Shown in pieces: positions 35,651-43,650 of a stretch of 64,000 nt of DNA. Under the pieces are notes generated by a model. The model saw nothing but the letters and a program-made list of their open reading frames with translations, ran no database searches and had not been told where the DNA came from. Made by a program: the position numbers and the translations under genes. The stretch is from Plantactinospora sp. BC1. GTDB lineage: Bacteria; Actinomycetota; Actinomycetes; Mycobacteriales; Micromonosporaceae. How positions within the stretch are numbered: position 1 is the stretch's first letter; each line of letters opens with the position of its first letter. The DNA is taken from contig NZ_CP028158.1 of NCBI RefSeq assembly GCF_003030345.1, forward strand, positions 4,712,001 through 4,776,000, in the 5' to 3' direction.

Positions 35651-37342
35651 GTGGCAGACGAGACGACCGGTGCCGGCGGCAGCATCTCCACCGTCGGCGT
35701 CATCGGGCTGGGCACGATGGGCGCCGGAATCGCCGAGGTCTTCGCCCGCAGCGGTCTCCGGGTGGTCGCCGTCGAGATCACCGCCGAGGCACTCGAACGC
35801 GGTCGGGACACCCTCGCCCGCTCCACCGACCGGGCGGTGGCCCGGGGCCGGCTGAGCACCGCCGACCGGGACGAGCTGCTCGGCCGGATCACCTTCGCCG
35901 TCGGGCTGCCCGCGCTGGCCGAGGTCGATCTGGTGATCGAGGCCGTACCCGAGCGGCTCGACCTCAAGCGACGGCTCTTCGCCGACCTGGACCGGATCTG
36001 CCGGCCGACCGCGATCCTGGCCAGCAACACCTCCTCGCTGAGCGTCACCGAGATCGCCGTCGCCACCGGCCGCCCGGACCGGGTGGTCGGAATGCACTTC
36101 TTCAACCCCGCGCCGGTGATGCGGCTGGTCGAGGTGGTCCGGACCGTCACCACCTCGGCCGAGGTGGTCGGCGCGGTGCAGGCGCTCTGTGCCCGGCTGG
36201 GCAAGGTCGGCGTCACCATCGGCGACCGGGCCGGCTTCGTCGCCAACGCCCTGCTCTTCGGCTACCTCAACCAGGCCGTCGCGATGGTCGAGTCACGGTA
36301 CGCCGGCCGCGACGACATCGACGCCGCGATGCGGCTGGGCGGCGGACTCCCGATGGGGCCGCTGGCGCTGCTCGACATGATCGGCCTGGACACGGCGTAC
36401 GAGATCCTGGAGACCATGTACCGGCGGGGCGGCCGGGACCGGCGGCACGCCCCGGTGCCGCTGCTGCGCCAGATGGTCACGGCGGGACTGCTCGGCCGCA
36501 AGTCCGGCCAGGGCTTCTACCGGTACGAACGGCCCGGTTCGGGCACCGTCGTACCCGACGGGCAGACCCCGGAGGCGGCGCCGTCGGACGGCGCCCGGCC
36601 GGTGCGCACGGTCGGGGTGGTCGGTACGGGTGACGACGTCGCCGGGCTCGCCGAACTCTTCGGCGGGGCCGGCTACGACGTGCTGGTCGCCTCCCCGGGG
36701 GAGTCCCTGGCCAAGCTGGCCGACGCCGACCTGGTGCTGGAGTCGGTGGCCGAGGATCTTTCGGTCAAGCGGGCGCTCTTCGCCGAACTGGCCGAGGTCT
36801 GCCGGCCGGAGACCGTGCTCGCCACCACCACCTGCACGCTGCCGGTGACCGAGATCGCGATGACCGCCCGGCAGCCGGAGCAGGTGGTCGGGCTGCACCT
36901 GCTCGACCCGACCCGGGCCGGGGCGCTGGTGGAGATCGTGCGTACCGTCCGCAGCTCGGCCGAGGCGGTCGGCACCCTCCGGTCGGTCGTCGCCAAACTG
37001 GGCCGGACCGCCGTGGTCTGCGGGGACCGGGCCGGCTTCGTGGTGCGGGCGCTGCTCTTCCCGTACCTGAACGACGCGGTGCGGATGCTGGAGGCGTCGT
37101 ACGCGACAGTGGACGACGTCGACCACGCGATGACGCTCGGCTGCGGCTATCCGGCCGGCCCGTTCGAGATGCTGGACGCGATCGGTCCCGATGTGGTGCT
37201 GCGGGTCCAGCGGGCGCTCTACCGCGAGTCCCGGGAGCCGGGGCTCGCCCCGGCGCCACTGCTGGAGCAGCTCGTCACCGCCGGCCGGCGGTTCCGCGAG
37301 GTCGCCGCCGGCCCGGAGGTCAGCGGGCGATCCGCAGGCTGA
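35651..37342 (+). CDS. Fused double 3-hydroxyacyl-CoA dehydrogenase, second half degenerate
   Basis: A 563-residue protein made of two complete 3-hydroxybutyryl-CoA dehydrogenase-like modules in tandem. Module 1 (about 10-295) is intact: VGVIGLGTMGAGIAEVF for NAD, ASNTSSLSVTEIA, catalytic His and Glu in VVGMHFFNPAPVMRLVEVV, and Asn in DRAGFVANALLF. Module 2 (about 315-555) has lost the NAD loop (GVVGTGDDVAG), has TTTCTL for the NTSSL segment, and has Arg for the catalytic Asn (DRAGFVVRALLF), while keeping His and Glu (VVGLHLLDP). It is probably structural or regulatory. The GTG follows AGGAGGCCAAGG. Its end overlaps the convergent FG-GAP gene by 23 bp. Confidence 0.9.
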   Translation: MADETTGAGGSISTVGVIGLGTMGAGIAEVFARSGLRVVAVEITAEALERGRDTLARSTDRAVARGRLSTADRDELLGRITFAVGLPALAEVDLVIEAVPERLDLKRRLFADLDRICRPTAILASNTSSLSVTEIAVATGRPDRVVGMHFFNPAPVMRLVEVVRTVTTSAEVVGAVQALCARLGKVGVTIGDRAGFVANALLFGYLNQAVAMVESRYAGRDDIDAAMRLGGGLPMGPLALLDMIGLDTAYEILETMYRRGGRDRRHAPVPLLRQMVTAGLLGRKSGQGFYRYERPGSGTVVPDGQTPEAAPSDGARPVRTVGVVGTGDDVAGLAELFGGAGYDVLVASPGESLAKLADADLVLESVAEDLSVKRALFAELAEVCRPETVLATTTCTLPVTEIAMTARQPEQVVGLHLLDPTRAGALVEIVRTVRSSAEAVGTLRSVVAKLGRTAVVCGDRAGFVVRALLFPYLNDAVRMLEASYATVDDVDHAMTLGCGYPAGPFEMLDAIGPDVVLRVQRALYRESREPGLAPAPLLEQLVTAGRRFREVAAGPEVSGRSAG

Positions 37343-38411
37343 CCGCCGCGTTGCTGGTCCGGCCGGAGTCGGTCAGCCGGTAGACGAACCGGTCGGAGCT
37401 GGCCCGGTGCCCGGGGTACGGCCGGTAGATGACCGTCCGCCCGGTGGTGACCTGCACCGTGCCGTGCGCCGGCCGGGTCACGATGGTGACCCGGGTGCCG
37501 CTGGTGGCGAAGTCGTTGGCGAGTACCGGAATTCCGGTCGCCCGGACCGCGCTGACCCGTGAATTGTCCCGGATCGCCGTCGGGGCCGGCACGAAGCTGC
37601 CGGTACCGGTGCCGACGAAGACGCTCTGCGCCCCGGTCACGTCGCTGGTGGTGACCACGTCGAGTCGGCCGTCGCCGTTCACGTCCGACACCGCCACCGT
37701 CCAGAAGTCGTCACCGTAGGCGTCACCCTGGAGGTCCACCACCGTGCCGTTGTCCAGCACCACGACCACGCCGGTGAAGTACGCGCCGCACCCCTCGGCG
37801 TACGCCAGGGTCACGTCCATCGCGCCGTCTGCGTCGAAGTCGGCGAGGTGGTACTGCGGCCGCCCCGAGCAGTACCGCACCGGGCCGGGGGTCAGGGCGC
37901 CGGTGCCGGTGTTGAGATAGGTGCTGAAGCCGTCGCCCTGGTCGGTCCACTCGTAGACGTCCTGCCGGCCGTCGCCGTCGAAGTCGGCCGTGCCGATGTA
38001 GCTGGGCTGGTCGATCGTGTCGAAGCCGGCCGAGACGGCGAAGCTGTCCAGCACCAGCAGGGTGTCGTCGATCGACGACGGCGGGCCGGCGAACCAGGTC
38101 ACCGCCAGTTCGTCCGCGGCGTCGCTGTCGAGGTCGAGCCCGACGCCCATGTCCGGGCAGTACGACGCCGACGTCAGGTACGGGTAGGAGAGCGGTGCGC
38201 CGTAGCCGCCGCCGGCCAGCCCGAGTTCGACCCGGACCGCGCAGTCGGAGGTGCCGGGCACGGCGCCCAGGGTGTTCCGGTCCGGGCGGCCGTCGCCGTT
38301 CACGTCCGCGATGATCGGCTCGTCCTGCCAGCCGGCCCGGGCGGCCGGTGCGGCCACGCCGGTGGCGGCGATCATCGCGACGGCGAAGGTGCTGATGCGT
38401 CGGCCCCACAT
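37320..38411 (-). CDS. Secreted FG-GAP/VCBS repeat protein, array member 1
   Basis: A 363-residue exported protein. Signal peptide at residues 1-26 (ISTFAVAMIAATGVAA, cleavage near ARAG). A beta-propeller of FG-GAP/VCBS repeats follows, marked by the calcium-type loops DVNGDGRPD, DFDGDGRQD, DFDADGAMD and DVNGDGRLD. The last 80 residues are a Big_9/cadherin-like Ig domain (VLANDFA, PAHGTVQV, YRPYPG, DRFVYRL). Four cysteines are conserved across the array (DCAVRV, YCPDMG, RYCSGR, EGCGAY). No catalytic residues are evident; adhesion or glycan binding is the usual inference. GAGGAGACACC precedes the ATG and a shared motif lies about 80 bp upstream. Confidence 0.85.
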   Translation of the reverse strand: MWGRRISTFAVAMIAATGVAAPAARAGWQDEPIIADVNGDGRPDRNTLGAVPGTSDCAVRVELGLAGGGYGAPLSYPYLTSASYCPDMGVGLDLDSDAADELAVTWFAGPPSSIDDTLLVLDSFAVSAGFDTIDQPSYIGTADFDGDGRQDVYEWTDQGDGFSTYLNTGTGALTPGPVRYCSGRPQYHLADFDADGAMDVTLAYAEGCGAYFTGVVVVLDNGTVVDLQGDAYGDDFWTVAVSDVNGDGRLDVVTTSDVTGAQSVFVGTGTGSFVPAPTAIRDNSRVSAVRATGIPVLANDFATSGTRVTIVTRPAHGTVQVTTGRTVIYRPYPGHRASSDRFVYRLTDSGRTSNAAVSLRIAR

Positions 38412-38488
38412 GGTGTCTCCTCGGACCTCGTTCCCCCGCCCTGCTGACTGTTCTCAGAGGAGACTAGGGGGCATACATCGTGATATAG

Positions 38489-38511
38489 GGTGCCGTGACC
38501 GTAATCTGACA
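38489..38511 (-). promoter_or_regulatory. Shared upstream motif of the FG-GAP array, copy 1
   Basis: On the minus strand this reads TGTCAGATTACGGTCA then CGGCACC. It matches the motifs at 42395-42415 and 44825-44845 apart from a 2-bp insertion, and lies 78 bp upstream of array member 1. Confidence 0.55.
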
Positions 38512-38577
38512 CGGGGTTTGCCGGGCTCGTCACGGGGTAGTGCCACCGGTCCGCCGGCCGGCGACCGCACCGGCCGG

Positions 38578-39678
38578 TCACGGCGCGATCCTGATCGCGA
38601 CCTCCCCGTCGCTGGTGTGGCCGTCCTGGCTGATCCGGTAGGCGAACCGGTCGACCGGGCCGGAGTCCGGATTTGGGCGGTACACGATCGTCCGGCCCTC
38701 GACCCGGACGACCCCGTACGCGGGCGGCACGAGCACGCTCACCCCGGCCCGCCGGGAGGCCCAGTCGTTCTCCAGCACCGCGATCCGGACCGAGCCGCCG
38801 GCCGCGACCGTGCGGACGTCCCGGATCGCCACCGGCGACCGGACGAAGGAGCCGTTGCCGGCGGCGAGGAAGGTCCGCCGATCCCCGCTGGGGCGGTGGT
38901 ACGTCAACACGTCCGGCACGCCGCTGCGATCGGCGTCCAGCACCTGCATCGTCCAGCCCGACCGGCGGCCGACGCTGCGCTGGAGATCGAGCACCCTGCC
39001 GTCGCCGTAGAGCACCACGATCCCGTGCGCGCCGTCGGCGCAACCGTCGACGTAGGCGATGGCGACGTCGGTGGCGCCGTCGGAGTCGAAGTCGGCCAGC
39101 CGGGGCGTGAGCGGGCCCGCGCAGTACCGCACCGGACCCGGGACGAGGGTGCCGGTGCCGGGGTTCAGGAAGCTGACAAACCCCTGCCCCTGGTTGGTCC
39201 AGAGGTAGACGTCCCGCCGCCGGTCGCCGTCGAAGTCGGCCAGCCCGATGAAGTTGGGCCGGCGTAGCGCCGGCAGCGCGGCGGTCACCCGGTAGTCCCG
39301 CAAGACCAGCAGGTCGTCGCCGGACCGGCCGGGGTTGCCGCCGTACCACCCCAGCACCAGTTCCGCCGCCGGCACGGGGGCGGCGTCGAGATCTACCGCC
39401 ACCCCCAGATCGGGACAGCCGGTCGGGGCCCCGGGGCCGGGGAGCCGGTAGGCGTGGCTGTGCGGAGGCAGGTAACCGCCCTCCGGCCGGCCCGACTCCA
39501 CCAGTACCGCGCAGGAGCGGGTCACGGTGCCGAGCCGGGCGCGGTCGAGCAGGCCGTCGCCGTTCAGGTCGCCGTACAGCGGATCGTTCGGTCCGCCGGC
39601 CCGGCCCGGCGGTGCCGCCGTGATCGTCGCGAGCATCGTCGCCGTGGCGGTCACCGCCACGATCGCTCTTCTCCACAT
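38578..39678 (-). CDS. Secreted FG-GAP/VCBS repeat protein, array member 2
   Basis: A 366-residue paralogue of its neighbours. Signal peptide of about 27 residues ends at GRAGG. Loops such as DLNGDGLLD, DFDGDRRRD and DFDSDGATD mark the propeller, and the C-terminal Ig-like domain shows VLENDWA, PAYGVVRV and DRFAYRI. The four array cysteines are present (SCAVLV, GCPDLG, RYCAGP, DGCADG). GGAGCGCC lies just before the ATG. The gap to the next upstream gene is 46 bp, so members 3 and 2 are probably co-transcribed. Confidence 0.85.
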   Translation of the reverse strand: MWRRAIVAVTATATMLATITAAPPGRAGGPNDPLYGDLNGDGLLDRARLGTVTRSCAVLVESGRPEGGYLPPHSHAYRLPGPGAPTGCPDLGVAVDLDAAPVPAAELVLGWYGGNPGRSGDDLLVLRDYRVTAALPALRRPNFIGLADFDGDRRRDVYLWTNQGQGFVSFLNPGTGTLVPGPVRYCAGPLTPRLADFDSDGATDVAIAYVDGCADGAHGIVVLYGDGRVLDLQRSVGRRSGWTMQVLDADRSGVPDVLTYHRPSGDRRTFLAAGNGSFVRSPVAIRDVRTVAAGGSVRIAVLENDWASRRAGVSVLVPPAYGVVRVEGRTIVYRPNPDSGPVDRFAYRISQDGHTSDGEVAIRIAP

Positions 39679-39724
39679 GGCGCTCCTCCGTGCGGGTCGA
39701 GGGGGCCGGCGCCGGCCGGTCGGG

Positions 39725-40834
39725 TCAGTCGACGATTCTCAGGCTGACCGCGGCGTTGCTGGTCCGGCCGTCCTCGGTGAGCCGATAGACGAACGTGTCG
39801 GTCGCGCCGTGCGTCGGGTTCGGGGTGTAGATGATCGTCCGGTTCGTGGTGACCTTGACCGTGCCGTGCTGCGGCGGGGTCCAGATGGTCACCCTGGTCC
39901 GGTCGGTGGCGTAGTCGTTGGCCAACACCCGGATGCCGGTCGCCTTGCGGCCGCTGACCGTGGGATAGTCCCGGACGGCCACCGGCGACCGGACGAAGGA
40001 ACCGTTGCCGAGGCTGATGAAGGTGGCGATCTCCGCGGTCGACTGGTCGTGGGTGGTCACGTCGACCAGTCCGTCGTGGTTGACGTCGCCGGTCTGCACC
40101 GTCCAACTGTCCAGGCCGGCCACGTCGGTGTGCAGGTGGTAGAGGCTGCCGTCGTCCCGGACCACCACCACGCCGCTGAAGTACGCGCCGCAGCCCTCGA
40201 TGTACGCGATCACCACGTCCATCGCCCCGTTCCGGTTGAAGTCGGCGAGCCGGTGGTCCAGCGGGCCGGAGCAGTGCCGGACCGGGCCGGGCACCACCGT
40301 GCCGGTGCCGGTGGCGAGATAGCTGACGAACCCCTCGCCCTGGTCGGTCCACTCGTAGATGTCCTGCCGACCGTCGCCGTCGAAGTCGGCGGTGCCGATG
40401 TAGCTCGGCTGGAAGACGGTGTTGAACCCACGGGTGACCCGGAAGTTGTCCAGCACCAGCAGGGTGTTGGGGACGGTCGTCGGCGGCCCGGCGAACCAGG
40501 TCACCGCGAGTTCGGCGGCGACGTCCGCGTCCAGGTTGAGCCCCACGCCCATGTCGGCGCAGTTCGGCTCCGCCGCCGGCAGGGTCAGGTAGCCGTACGG
40601 CTGCGGCGGGGCGAACCCGCCGCCGGCCAGCCCCAGGCTGACCACCACCCGGCAGGTGGTCGCGGCTCCCACGGTGAGGTCGAGCACCACCCGGTCCGGC
40701 CGGGCGTCGCCGTTCACGTCGGCGACGATGGGCTCACCCGGCCCGCCCGCCCGCGCGGGCGGGCCGCCAACGCCAACGCCACCGGCCGTCGCCATGATCA
40801 TCACCGTTGTCGCGGCGATCCTGCTACCCCTCAT
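39725..40834 (-). CDS. Secreted FG-GAP/VCBS repeat protein, array member 3
   Basis: A 369-residue paralogue from the ATG at 40834 with a clear AGGAGG site; the frame is open 42 codons further but that part is not homologous. Signal peptide of about 28 residues (ATTVMIMATAGGVGVG, cleavage near ARAGG). FG-GAP loops DVNGDARPD, DFDGDGRQD, DFNRNGAMD and DVNHDGLVD; C-terminal Ig-like domain with VLANDYA, PPQHGTVKV and DTFVYRL. It is most like member 1, sharing QPSYIGTADFDGDGRQD and EWTDQG, so these two are probably a recent duplication. Confidence 0.85.
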   Translation of the reverse strand: MRGSRIAATTVMIMATAGGVGVGGPPARAGGPGEPIVADVNGDARPDRVVLDLTVGAATTCRVVVSLGLAGGGFAPPQPYGYLTLPAAEPNCADMGVGLNLDADVAAELAVTWFAGPPTTVPNTLLVLDNFRVTRGFNTVFQPSYIGTADFDGDGRQDIYEWTDQGEGFVSYLATGTGTVVPGPVRHCSGPLDHRLADFNRNGAMDVVIAYIEGCGAYFSGVVVVRDDGSLYHLHTDVAGLDSWTVQTGDVNHDGLVDVTTHDQSTAEIATFISLGNGSFVRSPVAVRDYPTVSGRKATGIRVLANDYATDRTRVTIWTPPQHGTVKVTTNRTIIYTPNPTHGATDTFVYRLTEDGRTSNAAVSLRIVD

Positions 40835-40874
40835 GGCACGCCTCCTAAAGGCTCGCCAACCCACCCGGAACGGG

Positions 40875-42002
40875 CTATCCACTCCACCGGATGTACACGA
40901 CCGCGCTGCTGCGGCGGGTGCCCTCGGTGAGTTGGTACGTGAACCGGTCGGTCGCGCCATGGTTCGGCCGGGGTGTGTAGATGATCCTGCCGCCGCTGAT
41001 GACCCGGGCGGTGCCGTATCTCGGCTGGGCGGTGATGCTGACCTGCGCCTGACCGGTGGCGAAGTCGTTGTCCCGTACGGTGATCGTCACCGCCCGGTTG
41101 CCGGTGAGCCGTACGGTGTCGCTGTTCGCCTTCGGCGACCGGACGAAGCGGCCGCCGCCGGTGCCGATGAAGTGCTCGACCGCCCCGGTCGGTTGGGAGA
41201 TGGTACGGATGTCCGGGAACCGGTCCCCGTTCACGTTGACCACCCGGGTCGTCCAGGTCTGCATGCCCGTCGGATCGTGCTGCAACTCCTGCGGCGTACC
41301 GTCGTCGAGCACCACGACCACGCCGCTGGCGAAGGTCGCCGAGAGGCAGCGCTGGATGTAGCTGTTCACCAGGTCGGTCCGGCCGTCCAGGTCGAAGTCC
41401 CGCAGCTCGTACTCCAGCGGCCGGGCGCACCACTTCTCCGGGCCGTGCGTCAGCGTGCCGTTGCCGAGGTTCAGGTACGTCTCGATCCCCTGGCCCTGGT
41501 CGGTGACCGAGTAGACGTCCTCCCGCCCGTCGCCGTTGAAGTCGGCGGTGCCGAGGTAGTAGGGCGCGAAGATCGCCTCCACCAGGCCGAACGACGGCTG
41601 GAACGCGGTGTTCAGCACCATCAGGTTGTACGGCACGGTCGGCGGCGGGCCCGGATACCAGGCCACCACCAGCTCCTCGGTCCGGTCGGTGTCCAGGTCC
41701 ACGGCCACCCCGAGTTCGGGGCAGCGGGTCCCCATTCCGGAGCCGCCCGGCCGGAGGTAGACGTACGCCACGGGTGGGCGGTAGCCGCCGGACGGCATGC
41801 CGTACTCGACGATCACCGAGCAGTAGTCCGGCTGGACCAGGCCGAGGGTGACGAGGTCGGTGAGACCGTCGCCGTTGACGTCGCCGAGGATCTGCTCGCC
41901 CCGCCCGGCGGCCCAGGCCGGACTCGGCGCGGTGCCCCCGACGCCGCCGACGGTCGCCACGACCACCAACACGACCACCATCGCGGTGCGTCTGCGCCAC
42001 AT
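40875..42002 (-). CDS. Secreted FG-GAP/VCBS repeat protein, array member 4
   Basis: A 375-residue paralogue from the ATG at 42002 with AGGAGG in front. Signal peptide of about 31 residues ends at AWAAG. Loops DVNGDGLTD, DFNGDGREDV, DFDLDGRTD and NVNGDRFPD; C-terminal Ig-like domain with VRDNDFA, PRYGTARV, YTPRPNHGATDRF. Conserved cysteines are in YCSVIV, RCPELG, KWCARP and QRCLSA. The N-terminal style (YCSVIVEYG, GGYRPPVAYVYLRP) links it to members 5 and 6. Confidence 0.85.
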   Translation of the reverse strand: MWRRRTAMVVVLVVVATVGGVGGTAPSPAWAAGRGEQILGDVNGDGLTDLVTLGLVQPDYCSVIVEYGMPSGGYRPPVAYVYLRPGGSGMGTRCPELGVAVDLDTDRTEELVVAWYPGPPPTVPYNLMVLNTAFQPSFGLVEAIFAPYYLGTADFNGDGREDVYSVTDQGQGIETYLNLGNGTLTHGPEKWCARPLEYELRDFDLDGRTDLVNSYIQRCLSATFASGVVVVLDDGTPQELQHDPTGMQTWTTRVVNVNGDRFPDIRTISQPTGAVEHFIGTGGGRFVRSPKANSDTVRLTGNRAVTITVRDNDFATGQAQVSITAQPRYGTARVISGGRIIYTPRPNHGATDRFTYQLTEGTRRSSAVVYIRWSG

Positions 42003-42034
42003 GGCCCCTCCTGATGCCTCGACGTTCGACCGGA

Positions 42035-42319
42035 TCAGTCCGGGAACCGGATGGTCACGGTGGCGGTGTTCCGCCCGCGCTCTTCGGTGAGCCGGTGGGT
42101 GAAGCGGTCGGTGCGGCCGTGGTCGGCCCGGGGGCGGTGCACGGTGCGGCGGTCGGGCGGGATCGGGCCGGGTTCCGTCGCGGCTCCCGCCGCCGCGCCG
42201 GAGCCTCGGCGCGGTCGCCGAGCGGCGGGTCGGGACGAACTCGAAGCCGTCGGACGCGGGGTGGCTGATCGGGGAGGCGCCGGGCGATCTCGTCCCAGCG
42301 CAGGAACTCTGCTCCACAT
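42035..42319 (-). pseudogene. Remnant FG-GAP array gene (C-terminal stub)
   Basis: A 94-codon frame starting ATG-TGG, as in the intact members. It keeps a plausible ribosome site (GGGGGAG), and the shared upstream motif lies 76 bp away. The first 60 codons are Arg/Pro/Ser-rich with no signal peptide or propeller. The last 32 (PRADHGRTDRF, then THRLTEERGRNTATVTI) match the end of the Ig-like domain of member 5. It looks like a member that lost about 270 codons by internal deletion with a frame change. Whether the stub is translated is unknown. Confidence 0.7.
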
Positions 42320-42394
42320 AGTGCTCCCCCTATGTAGTGCTATGGCGGACCAACCCGCATTTGGGAGGCTAGACCGATTTTGTGGAGATCGGCC

Positions 42395-42415
42395 GGTGCT
42401 GACCACGATCCGACA
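42395..42415 (-). promoter_or_regulatory. Shared upstream motif of the FG-GAP array, copy 2
   Basis: On the minus strand it reads TGTCGGATCGTGGTCAGCAC, differing from the copy at 44825 by two bases. It stands before the remnant gene and member 4. Confidence 0.6.
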
Positions 42416-42457
42416 CCGGACTGGCATGACATAGCCGCAGCTCAGCGGCGTGTCGTG

Positions 42458-43576
42458 CTAGGGCGAGAACCGGAGGGTCACCGTGGCGGTGCTCCGCCTG
42501 CCCTCTTCGACGAGCTGATAGGTGAAGCGGTCGGTGCGGCCGTGGTCGGCCCGGGGACGGTAGACGATGCGGCGGTCGGACTGGACCCGCGTGGTCCCGT
42601 ACCGGGGTGGGACGGTGACGGTGACGTCGGCGTACCGGCTGGCGTGGTCGTTGCCGAGCACGTCGATGGCGAGTGCCCGCGGCGCGGCGAGGTCGACCCG
42701 GTCGGTGTTCGCGTCCGGTGAGGGCACCAGGGCGCCGGCGGACTCCGCACCACGGTTGACGAAGTAGTCGACGTCGCCCGTGCCGCGCTCGACGGTGCGG
42801 ACGTCCAGCCAGCGGTTCCCGTCGGCGTCCACCACCTGGGCCGTCCAGGTCGTCCGGCCGCCCGGGTCGAGCTGGAGCTGCTCCCGCTCACCCTGCTCGC
42901 GGATCCGGACCACGCCGCTGCCGGCGCGCCGGCAGTCGTCGGTGTAGCTGACGACGGCGCTGGCGATCCCGTTCCTGTCGAGGTCGGCGGTCTGCACGAC
43001 CGGTACGTCGACCGTGCAGAAGCCGATCGCACCGGGACGTACCGTGTCGCCGGAGACGACGAAGCTCTGCACGCCGCCCGGCCCGACGTCGTACGGGCTG
43101 AACCGGCCGTCCTCGCCGAAGGCCGCACTCCCGATCTCGCTGGGGCGGGAGATGGGCGAGGTGTACCGGGCCGTGGGCGTGAACCCGGGCGGCTGGAGCA
43201 CGATCCGGTTGAAGTCCAGGGCCGGCGGCGCGCCCTGGCTCCAACCGATCCAGAGTTCGTCCGCCGGGTCCCCGTCGAGGTTGGCGGCGACCCCGATGTC
43301 CGGGCAGATCGGGGTGCCGCCGTTGGGCCGCAGATAGGTGTGCGCGACCGGCGGCCGGTAGACCCCGCCGGGCGAGCCGTACTCGACGATCGTGGAGCAG
43401 AGGTCGGGGGCGACGACACCGAGGGTCGCCAGGTCCGGCAGGCCGTCGGCGTTGTAGTCACCCGCCAACTCGGCCCCGGGCTGGTCGGCCGGTGCGACGG
43501 TGGGCGGCACGGCGAACGTCGTACCGACCACGGCGACGGTGACGGCGACGAGGAGTTTCGGTGTTCTGGTGCACAT
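42458..43576 (-). CDS. Secreted FG-GAP/VCBS-like protein, array member 5
   Basis: A 372-residue paralogue from the ATG at 43576 (GGGAGA upstream). Signal peptide of about 30 residues. This is the most divergent member: the opening loop DYNADGLPD is good, but later loops are eroded (AAFGEDGRFS, DLDRNGIAS, DADGNRWLD). The C-terminal domain is intact (VLGNDHA, PPRYGTTRV, YRPRADHGRTDRFTYQL). All four conserved cysteines remain (LCSTIV, ICPDIG, GFCTVD, DDCRRA), so the fold is probably kept despite weaker calcium loops. Confidence 0.83.
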   Translation of the reverse strand: MCTRTPKLLVAVTVAVVGTTFAVPPTVAPADQPGAELAGDYNADGLPDLATLGVVAPDLCSTIVEYGSPGGVYRPPVAHTYLRPNGGTPICPDIGVAANLDGDPADELWIGWSQGAPPALDFNRIVLQPPGFTPTARYTSPISRPSEIGSAAFGEDGRFSPYDVGPGGVQSFVVSGDTVRPGAIGFCTVDVPVVQTADLDRNGIASAVVSYTDDCRRAGSGVVRIREQGEREQLQLDPGGRTTWTAQVVDADGNRWLDVRTVERGTGDVDYFVNRGAESAGALVPSPDANTDRVDLAAPRALAIDVLGNDHASRYADVTVTVPPRYGTTRVQSDRRIVYRPRADHGRTDRFTYQLVEEGRRSTATVTLRFSP

Positions 43577-43650
43577 GACGATCTCCCGGAATGCTCTGCT
43601 CGGCTCGGTGCACCGGCTCCACGTCGGCGCACCGAGCCCGCTGGGCCGGT

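Noticed and set aside
33515-36097. An 860-codon minus-strand frame with LQQVQQ repeats that looks like a coiled-coil protein
   Set aside because: The repeats are only the antisense of the 21-bp minisatellite at 35414-35514, and the frame crosses three genuine plus-strand genes.
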